Translations under genes and position numbers: made by a program | Part shown: positions 56,401 through 64,000 of the stretch, one piece after another | How the letters are laid out: every line of letters starts with the position of its first letter | Position numbering within the stretch: the first letter of the stretch is position 1 | Assembly (NCBI RefSeq): GCF_963576675.1 | Contig: NC_088910.1 | Span: 23,376,531 to 23,440,530 of the forward strand | Direction of reading: 5' to 3' | DNA length: 64,000 nucleotides | DNA from: Euphorbia lathyris | Lineage: Eukaryota; Streptophyta; Magnoliopsida; Malpighiales; Euphorbiaceae | Notes under the pieces: model-generated | Told to the model about the DNA's origin: nothing | The model's database searches: none | Seen by the model: only the letters and a program-made list of their open reading frames with translations

Positions 56401-56532
56401 ATTAAATATTTATTTTTAATTAATTAAATATTTTTAATCTGATTTTTTACTATATTGACAACTCATCAAAAAGACCTCTAAAACACTTCTTCTTATTTCT
56501 CATAATTATATATATAGTATGGATAGTATAGA
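53465..56532 (-). mobile_element. Non-autonomous Helitron
   Basis: In minus orientation the element starts TCTATACTATCC after an A (56533 side) and ends at CTAG, followed by T (53465-53468). A perfect 7-bp stem with a 3-nt loop, CCCGTGC-ATC-GCACGGG, lies 7 nt before the CTAG end. A TC start, a 3' hairpin, a CTRR end and insertion between A and T with no TSD are the Helitron signature. The 3068-bp interior is AT-rich and shows no Rep/helicase coding sequence. A tandem duplication of about 277 bp lies inside. Confidence 0.85.
55298..56200. repeat. 277-bp tandem duplication inside the Helitron
   Basis: AAAATTGAGTTCAT starts at 55301 and again at 55578, and the following 277 bp are nearly identical (GCCGAAAATCTAAATTTTAG, GATAACACCTA, AACGACAGAAATGG). 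A third, partial copy begins near 56015 with AAAGAAAACATGGATAA. The array ends close to the Helitron 5' terminus. Confidence 0.85.
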
Positions 56533-56852
56533 TTATCGAAACATAGTTATCAAATAAAAAGAGATCAGCCACCTCACGATTTTAATTTATTTGATTTGAT
56601 ATCTCTTTATGGTGGTGGGAACAATGACCGTACGTTGTTATGAAGTGATTGGAGCAGAATTTCCATTTTAATTACAAACAAAAACAATGATGCATTACCT
56701 GAATTTTCTAGACCAATCTTGGCTGGATAACACGTGTTCCTATACTTATTTTTTCTCTCTCAAGATCCTTAATTAAAAAAAATATATATATATATAAAGT
56801 GTAAAAAATACTAATAATGTTTAGGCAGTTTTGTTAATTTAAGGTTTAAAAG

Positions 56853-57877
56853 GGATAATTACTAATCTGACCCAATCAAGGACCCCAATTTACATATCTA
56901 ACCCACTTTGCCTTAAAGTTACCAAATTAGACACTTTCACCCATTTTGGACAAAACTAACCTCAGTTCTATTCGATCAATCGATCGATCTTCTTCTTCTT
57001 CTTCTTCTTCTTCCGCTTCTTCTTCTTCTTTTTGTTGTTGTTCTTCTTCTTCTTGTTCTTGTTTTTCTCCATTTCAACTTATTCTTCGGTTCATCTTCTT
57101 CAATTTTTGATACCAATCGTTAGCGATTTTTGAGATTTTTGACATATTATGTTCAATTTCCCGTACAAATGGTATAGTTTTAGCTTATACGCTTGCTTTT
57201 CTCGTTGGTTTTGCATCTTTCTTCGTCTGTAATGGTATCGTTTCAATTTCCTCTATTTTCCATAAATTTTTTTCATTTTTCTCCATTATTGTCGCATTTG
57301 TGACGAAATTATCGCATTTCGTCACAAATGCGACAAGAGTTGTCGCATTTCGTAGCAAATGCGACAACTCTTGTCGTATTTGCGACGAATGCGATAATTC
57401 TTGTCGCATTTGCGACGAAATGCGACAATTCTTGTCGCATTTGTGACGAAATGCGATAATTTCGTCACAAATGCGACAATAATGGAAGAAAATGGAAAAA
57501 AATTATGGAAATTGGGGAAATTGAAACGATACCATTACAAATGAAGAAAGAGGCAAAACCAACGAGAAAAGCAAGTGTATAAGCTAAAAATATACCATTT
57601 GTACGGGAAATTGAACATAATATGTCAAAAATCTCAAAAATCGCTAACGATTGGTATCAAAAATTGAAGAAGATGAACCGAAGAAGAAGTTGAAATGGAA
57701 GAAGAAGAAGAAGAAGAAGAAGAAGAAGAAGAAGAAGAAGATCGATCGATTGATCGAATAGAACTAAGGTTAGTTTTGTCCAAAATGGGTGAAAGTGTCT
57801 AATTTGGTAACTTTGAGGCAAGGTGGGTTAGATATGTAAATTGTGGTCCTTGATTGGGTCAGATTAGTAATTATCCC
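56853..57877. mobile_element. Foldback transposon, Mutator-like, with long inverted arms
   Basis: A 1025-bp element lies between exact 9-bp repeats GGTTTAAAA (56844-56852 and 57878-57886). The arms of roughly 430 bp begin GGGATAATTACTAATCTGAC and are near-perfect inverted copies, including GATCGATC, a CTT/GAA microsatellite of different length in each arm, and CCCGTACAAATGGTAT. The middle (about 57287-57475) is a tandem array of a unit like GTCGCATTTGTGACGAAATG, itself partly palindromic. A 9-bp TSD fits the Mutator superfamily. No transposase is encoded. A transcript would fold into a very long hairpin. Confidence 0.88.
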
Positions 57878-57886
57878 GGTTTAAAA

Positions 57887-58231
57887 TGGTATAATTTTAC
57901 TATTAACTCATAATATGAATAAGTTGAGTCAATTGGAGAAATTATTTATCAAATTGTCTTTTCGATCATAAATCTTATTATTTACATTTTACATGTGCTT
58001 CATTTTATGACTCAGTAGTAACAGATCACAAACATACATATAATTAAACGTGAATTTATTTTTTAAAAAATTAAAAAAAATATATTGTATTTTGTACGAG
58101 TTGAACAAAAAAATTCAAATATTTGCTGAATTTAAAAATACCAATCTCTATTATTAAATTACAAAAAATACGAAATCTTTTTTAGAATCTACTTGCATGC
58201 AATTAATGCATAATAAGAAATAAAATATTTC
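57887..58231. other. AT-rich spacer, no gene seen
   Basis: Runs of A and T with no coding or repeat structure that I can support. Confidence 0.5.
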
Positions 58232-58239
58232 TGTATTAA

Positions 58240-58595
58240 ATTTTTTTTTTTTTGTAGGAACAGGAAAGAAAAAACAAAAACTAAAAGATTAACCCAGGAT
58301 TAGCCTAGGGAAGCTAACCCCCACTACATTTTCCAAAAGAAGAGAAGATAAATAATCAGGAGGAGAAGATAAGGTTGTGACGCTCAATATCCTCTCATAC
58401 CCAGCAGCCGCCAAACGATCCGCTACCCGGTTTTGCTCTCTGAAGACATGGCTGAAACTGATGAGGTCAAAGGAAGAACAAAGCCTTCTAATACCTTTGA
58501 TTAAATTTTGGCTATTTAAACAAATAGTTTTTTTTTTTTTATCGGAGATCATTTTGATAGCCTCGAGGTTGTCAGATTCTACAAGCAACTTTTTG
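58240..58595 (-). mobile_element. 5'-truncated LINE copy (LINE C family) with RNase H remnant
   Basis: A minus-strand insertion of about 356 bp begins with a T run at 58240 and is flanked by TGTATTAA (58232-58239 and 58596-58603). It encodes the last 99 residues of ORF2 (VESDNLEAIKMISD ... VADRLAAAGYE ... GVSFPRLILG), close to the LINE C C-terminus. The frame is still open but starts inside RNase H, so it is a dead copy. The TSD is short (8 bp) and AT-rich. Confidence 0.87.
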
Positions 58596-58603
58596 TGTAT
58601 TAA

Positions 58604-59131
58604 TAATATTATCTAAAATTGACTCAACTTGCTAACATTAGAGATAAAATTGCTCTTGGCTGCCAACGTTAGAAATAAAATTATATCATTTCAGACATTA
58701 ATGGTAAAATTACTCTTACATATAAATATTGAGGTATTTTTACACCTTATCCATAAATATGTTCACCACTCAGAAACCACGCCTGTCCATATAAATAACC
58801 AAAGAGACATAAATGCCTTAATTGAAAAAAAGAACTAAAAAAAAATCAAAACATTGCCATGTGATTGAAATGTCAAAACAAGAAAACAAGAAACCAAAAA
58901 TAATTAAAATTGTGTCCATACATTTGTATTTGTATGAATGAATGAATATTCAAACGAAAAAATTGTCAACATACAACACAATGTGACTTGAGCATTGGCA
59001 GATAAATTAGATACAAGTTCATGGTAAAGGCGCACCACAAGTTCATATTAGCGATGTTACACAGTTTAGATTCTATAACATTATTTATGTTTTACGCTTC
59101 CGACTAAATTGTCGTAATATTTTTTAACAAG
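58604..59131. other. Possible decayed 5' LTR region upstream of the second copia element
   Basis: No gene seen. The segment at about 58640-58760 is the reverse of a segment in the MITE at 44508-44612. The part just before 59132 should hold the 5' LTR of the copia element, since a degenerate primer-binding site follows, but no partner LTR lies in the window and its start could not be set. Confidence 0.4.
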
Positions 59132-59143
59132 TGATATTAGAGA
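59132..59143 (+). other. Degenerate tRNA-iMet primer-binding site
   Basis: TGATATTAGAGA, preceded by TTTTTAACAAG, differs from the usual TGGTATCAGAGC at three of 12 positions. It lies about 250 bp before the Gag start at 59390, a plausible place for a copia PBS. Confidence 0.5.
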
Positions 59144-59188
59144 TTGGTCAATCAAATGACTAAATTAAATTATTATTTTCACCAAATA

Positions 59189-59338
59189 GGTAAAGGCTAT
59201 GCTTACTTTGTTTTTGACAAAGTAAGCCTTACTTTGTGTGTTTTTACCATTGGATGAATTTTATACTCCATCATCCAATGGTGAAAACACACAAAGTAAT
59301 GGTACTTTGTCAAAAACAAAGTAACCATAGAAGGCACC
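59189..59338. mobile_element. 150-bp hairpin MITE with 10-bp TSD, Mutator-like
   Basis: Starts GGTAAAGGCTATGCTTACTT and ends AAGTAACCATAGAAGGCACC, which are inverted copies with few mismatches. The arms nearly meet, so the element is almost one hairpin. TCACCAAATA is duplicated exactly at 59179-59188 and 59339-59348. A 9-11 bp TSD fits Mutator-like elements. No coding capacity. Confidence 0.83.
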
Positions 59339-59389
59339 TCACCAAATAACTAAATCCATCCAGCAAAAAATATATATATTTTTTTCTCT

Positions 59390-62300
59390 ATGGCAGTCAC
59401 CAATTCAACACTTATTGTCCCAATTTTCAACGATAAAAATTATTATCTTTGGAGCATTAAATTCAAACAATGTTGTGTGCTTTAAATTTATGAGATATTG
59501 TAGAATAAGGAACTCCACAAATTTCTCCATCAGCTGAAACAGAAGAAACACCATCAAATTCATCATGTAACTTAGAAACTGAGGAACTAGCACCCTTATC
59601 AAACTCCAAAAATAGCAAGCACCTCCAAGTCTACAGCTAAAGGAATTGATCTGGAAGGATGCAAATGCACTAACAAAAATTCACAATATTGTTACTCAAC
59701 TTTTTCCGAGAATCATGAATGCCACCATGACTAAACAAGTTTGAGAAATATTGAGAGATGAATTTCAAAGGACTGCCAAAGTTCGCAACATCAAGCTCCA
59801 AACTCTTCGGAGAGATTTTGAGAATCTTAAAATGAAAGATGATGAATGTATCAAAATCTACTCGTCAAGAGTTAATGAAGTTGTGAAACAGCTACGAGCT
59901 TATGGAGAAGATATTATTGATCAAAGAGTTATCCAAAAACTATTGATTACACTAACTGAAAAATTTGTTTATCCAAAGACTCGTGATTACACTAACTGCA
60001 AAATTTGATCCAGTCGTCAATATTATCAAATCCATTGATCTTTCCAAGACATCAGTCGTCGAAGTTCTTGGCACTCTACAAGCTCATGAAGAAAAAAATT
60101 TCATACGAGCAGAAATTCATTCTAAGGGAGCTTTACAGTCTAAGCACAAAAATAAATCCTCTTCCTTTAGACAGGCCCGTCCCTGAGTCTGGACAGGAGG
60201 GGCGCCTGCCTAGGTCCCAGGGATAGAGGGGCCCAAATATTGTAATTTATTAGTACTAGTATTGGTCTATGTTTTAAAATAGTTTTATTTCAAAAAAAAA
60301 TGTTTTAAAATAGTTTCCATTTAAAACTAAAAAAATCAATGCATATATAAACTTGATTAAAAAAAATTATTATCTCTCTGTATTAATAAAAACGTGGGTA
60401 TGGATTAGTCTTTCAAAATTCCTTAATTGATTTTCAGATTCTTTCTAAATTCCCTAATAAAAACATTTGGAATCAATTTCCTAATTTATATTACTTCCCA
60501 ATTTGAGAGTTTTTCCATAATTATCTTTCACATCCATCAATCCCAACAAAACTCATAATTTATCTATTACTTATTTAATCACACTTCAATCACAAAGAAT
60601 ATTATATGGTAATATTGTCCTTCATCTTTAATTCATTAACTATATAAATAATCAATTTTGTACTCTCATCACCTCACCGTGAAGCTTTCAATTGACAATA
60701 CTTTTTTTTATCTTTGAGAAATTCTATTAGATTCTAATTTAATTTGGTTTTCAGAGGCGATTTGGGAGAAACGCATCAACATCTTCTAATTTTAAGAACT
60801 TAATCGCTAAATCTAGTTAAGGGAAATGATTTTCGTATTTAGTTTCTTATTTTTTTTTATTATCATACTTTATATCATAAAGAGCAAAAAAATCTATTAG
60901 CACTATTTCATTATTATTAAATTCGAGAAAACTTTTTTTAAGATGCAGTACTTCATGTTGTTGCTTACCCAATTCAATAAAAAAAAAGCTTAAGCAATTT
61001 GACCTCAAATGCGAACCTCTTTTTTTTTTTATCATAGATCTGTAAAGTTGAGAATTAACTATATTTCTTGCAGTAATTTTCTATCAGTAATTTTCTATGT
61101 CAAAATATTACAAAACTACATTTTGGGTCATTATACTATTTAAATTCTGGTTTCACTAAGCCCTTTAATTTTGAAGTGATTAATATTTATCAGGGCCCCC
61201 ATTTGATACTTCGCCCATGGGCCTCCAGAAACTCAGGATCGGCCCTGCCTTTAGATAAAAATAAAATAAAACTGGTGGAAAAGCATGCCAAAATTCAGGA
61301 TAAACTTGGGGATCCAAAGGTGGAGACAATAAAGGGAAATCTCCTCCTTGTGGCTTATGTCAACTGACAAACCACCTGGAGAAAAATTGCTGGAAGAAAG
61401 GAAAACCCAAATACAATTATTGTTAAAAATTCAGTCTCACCGAAAATGATTATAGAAACAAGCCACAACAGCAAGCTGCAACCAGTCAGGAGACTCAAGA
61501 CGAAGAAAATCACTTATTCGATGCTTGTCAAGCTGCTATGGAAAATAAAGATATGTGGTTAATAGACAGTGGATGCATTAACCATATGTCTAAAGATCCT
61601 CACATCTTCACCAAACTAGATGAATCTGTTCAAGTTCCAATTACGATGGGGAATAGAGTTGTCCTAAAATCAGAAGGGAAAGGAACGATTGCCATCAATA
61701 TGAAGAAAGAAAGAATACTAATTAATGATGTCTTTGTTCCTAGGTTGAGCCAAAATTTGCTCAATGTGCCACATATGATGCTTAATAGTTATTCTTTGTA
61801 GTTTGAAGGTAACACTTTTGCAATTTATGATTTTCAACAAAGAGAGGTAGTATGTGTGAAGATGGAGGATAAATTTCCTATTAAATGGGAAAGTATAGTT
61901 GTGGTAGCAATGAAAGCTCAAACTGAAGCCGGTAGTTGGCTTTGGCACAAGAGGTTCGGACACAACAATCTTCAAAGTTTGAAGTTACTCTCTCGGTAAT
62001 TAACATGGTGAGAGGTCTATCTGTAATCTTTGACTACACCAAAGTTTGTCACAGATGTCAGTTGAGAAAAATAAATCCTCAATCATTTCCTGCATGTAAG
62101 GCTGGGAGAGCAAATGAGAAGCTTTAATTGGTACACACATACATATATGGACCAATGAAGACTCTTTCATTTGACAACAACAAATATTTCATTTTGCTCA
62201 TAAATGATTTTGCAAGAATGAGTTGGGTTTATTTCATGAAAGATATATCTAAAGTTCTGAAGATCTTCCAGAAATTCAAAAATATGGCAGAAAATCAAAG

Positions 62301-64000
62301 TGACTGCAAATTAAAGACAATCATAAGTGATTGTGGCACAGAGTATACATCCACACAATTTAATAAATTCTATGATTAAGAAGGTGTTCATCATCAATCA
62401 CCACATATTATACTCCTCAACAGAATGGCATTTTTTTCAAAATGGAAGAGCAGAACTGTAATGGAGATGGCCAGATCTATGTTAAAATATAAAGATATGC
62501 CTAACAAATTTTGGGCAGACGCAACCCACACTGTTGTTTCTCTTCAAAATTGCAGCACTATAAAAACGGTTCAAAACATGACTCCACTTGAAGCATGGAC
62601 CAGATACAAACCTTCTTTCGGACATTTGAAGGTGTTTAGTTATATCTACTACATACAATATCTAGTTGAGAAAAGACATAAGCTATAAGCAAAAGCTGAA
62701 AAAGAAATCTTTATTGGTTACAATTTTCAATCTAAAGGCTATATGATATATAACTGAGAGACATCATATGTTGTTATTAGTAGAGACATCAATTTTGAGA
62801 AAAAGCTTTTTGGAATTGGGAGCAAAACAAAGAAGAAAATAGACTGGTGAATGTTCCATCATTTCAGTAAAGTAATCAGCCAGAACTAGATCAACCATAG
62901 GAAGAGCCACATCAGGATTCAAGTGATGATGATGATCCTCCACACATATTCGAATCATCCTCAAGGAGTGGTGATTCCTCATCCCCAGAATATCCACCAA
63001 GAAGGATAAGACTTTTAACTTATCTTTATGACAACACCAATGAAATTGTAGAATCATGTGTCACTTGAACCAAAATGTTTTGAAGAAGCAACTCAACATA
63101 ATGAATGGAGGCTTGTAATAAAGAAGGAGATCTGGATGATCAAGAAGAGCCAGACATGAGAGCTAGTTGAAAAACCACCACACAAAGACATTATTGGTGT
63201 TAAGTGGATTTTCAAAACCAAACTCAGCCTTGATGACTCAATCCAGAAGCACAATGCAAGATTGGTCACAAGAGGGTTGGAGTCGATTGCAACGAAACAT
63301 TTGTTACTATCTCAAGGTAAGATACATTTTGTACAATTCTTGCACTTGCACTTGCAGCACAAAAAACATGGAAGGTTTATCAGCTAGATGTGAAGCTAGA
63401 TTTCCTGAATGGGTTTCTCATAGAAGAAATCTATGTCGAGCAACCTCCAGACTTTATTGTTGAGAAAGAAGAAAGCAAAGTACTAAGGCTCAGAAAAGCC
63501 TTGTACGGTCTAACAAACCCTGGGAACCTAATCTAAGTCGGATTGATGCCTACTTTAGTGGACAAGCTTTAAAGAAAAGTCCGAGTTAGTATACTCTTTA
63601 CATAAAAACTGATAAAAAAAATCAAATGCCATCATTGTTTCTCTTTATGTTGATGATTTGATCGTGACAAGCAATAATCCATCTTTAATCTCCGAATTCA
63701 AATATAAGATGAAAAAGAATGGGCTTAATGAAGTATTTCTTTAGCATGGAAATTATTCAAAGGGCTGGAGGAATTTTTTTCTGTCAAAAGAAGTATGCAA
63801 GCAATCTTCTCAAAAAATTATAGATGGAGAATTCCAAGGCTATAACTAAAATTGAGTAAGGAAGATGGTTCACCTCTAGCAGATGAAAGGCAATATAGAA
63901 GTATGATCAGCAACTTGTTGTATCTTACATCCACTAGAACAAATATCATGATCACTATAAGCCTATCATCACGTTTCATGCATAATCCAAGTCAAATCAT
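59390..64000 (+). pseudogene. Copia Gag-Pol remnant
   Basis: The start is ATG 59390 (MAVTNSTLIVPIFNDKNYYL), with an early stop. UBN2-type Gag follows (VRNIKLQTLRRDFENLKMKD, SKTSVVEVLGTLQAHEEKNF). After the hAT insertion comes a knuckle CGLCQLTNHLEKNC near 61346-61390, then protease WLIDSGCINHMS near 61558-61590, integrase parts (WLWHKRFGHNN, DFARMSWVYF, IISDCGTEY, EMARSMLKYK) and RT parts (GVKWIFKTK, SLYVDDLIVTSNN near 63640). Numerous stops and frameshifts occur. The Pol C-terminus is beyond the window. Confidence 0.87.
60172..61247. mobile_element. Non-autonomous hAT element inside copia gag
   Basis: A 1076-bp insertion has ends CAGGCCCGTCCCTGAGTCTG and, reversed, CAGGGCCGATCCTGAGTTTC. The 8-bp TSD CCTTTAGA is exact (60164-60171 and 61248-61255). 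An 8-bp TSD and CAGGGCCG-type termini are hallmarks of plant hAT transposons. No transposase ORF is present and the interior is AT-rich. Removing it rejoins the Gag frame region. Confidence 0.9.

Larger units (their letters stand above)
59132..64000 (+). mobile_element. Decayed Ty1/copia element with nested insertions, runs off the window
   Basis: A plus-strand copia internal region with Gag, knuckle, protease, integrase and RT in order, scattered with stops and frameshifts. It carries a hairpin MITE in its leader (59189-59338) and a hAT element in gag (60172-61247), plus a 45-bp local duplication at about 59928-60010. The sequence beyond RT and the 3' LTR lie outside the window. It is much older than the copia element in LINE B. 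Confidence 0.85.

Noticed and set aside
57287..57475. CRISPR-like array of repeated units
   Set aside because: Units are contiguous with no unique spacers, sit in the loop of a foldback transposon, and the genome is a plant.
58289..58588. Stand-alone RNase H-like gene of 99 aa
   Set aside because: It starts within the domain, is followed by a LINE 3' end and a T run, and has direct repeats on both sides, so it is a truncated LINE copy.
1..64000. tRNA, rRNA or snoRNA genes
   Set aside because: No cloverleaf, box or rRNA-like sequence was recognised. The only tRNA-related sequences are primer-binding sites of copia elements.

Overview
This is a gene-poor, transposon-rich stretch of plant nuclear DNA, most likely from a eudicot. 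The evidence is spliced GT-AG genes for chloroplast-type oxidoreductases, plant L1-type LINEs carrying DUF4283 ORF1 proteins and an RNase H tail, Ty1/copia elements primed by initiator-Met tRNA, and many MITEs, a Helitron and Mutator-like elements. Intergenic DNA is very AT-rich. No sequence search was possible, so all family names come from motifs read by eye.

Only three host genes can be supported, all on the minus strand. (1) An NADPH:quinone oxidoreductase-like gene lies at 8223-11085 (5 exons, 379 aa, probable transit peptide). (2) Two paralogous short-chain dehydrogenase genes of the TIC32/retinol-dehydrogenase-like family lie at 13832-16163 (8 exons, 320 aa) and 31211-35636 (8 exons, 313 aa). 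Their exon lengths and phases are nearly identical, so they are a tandem duplication now pushed apart by transposons. All splice junctions I derived keep the frame open from ATG to stop.

The rest is mostly mobile DNA. 0.5-6.5 kb: full-length but mutated LINE A with a 12-bp target-site duplication (TSD). 6.8-7.3 kb: Emigrant-like MITE. 11-13.2 kb: repeats, a tiny LINE 3' end and a LINE ORF1 relic. 16.4-26.7 kb: LINE B, split by a copia element (18722-23710, opposite strand, identical 5-bp TSDs). 27-30.7 kb: MITE, tandem repeats, an inverted-repeat element enclosing an acyltransferase gene fragment, and an LTR-like relic. 36.0-42.4 kb: LINE C, full length with both ORFs open and a 14-bp TSD. 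44.1-45.3 kb: two MITEs. 45.5-53.3 kb: LINE D (minus strand), split by a 2.3-kb solo LTR. 53.5-56.5 kb: non-autonomous Helitron. 56.9-57.9 kb: a 1-kb foldback element with a 9-bp TSD. 58.2-58.6 kb: another LINE 3' end. From about 59.1 kb to the window end: a decayed copia element carrying a 150-bp hairpin MITE in its leader and a 1.1-kb hAT element in gag.

The main points of interest are: the apparently intact LINE C with two small relatives nearby; LINEs of one lineage sitting just upstream of both dehydrogenase paralogues; the giant foldback element with a repetitive loop; the acyltransferase fragment between long inverted repeats; and several insertions precise enough to reconstruct the order of events.
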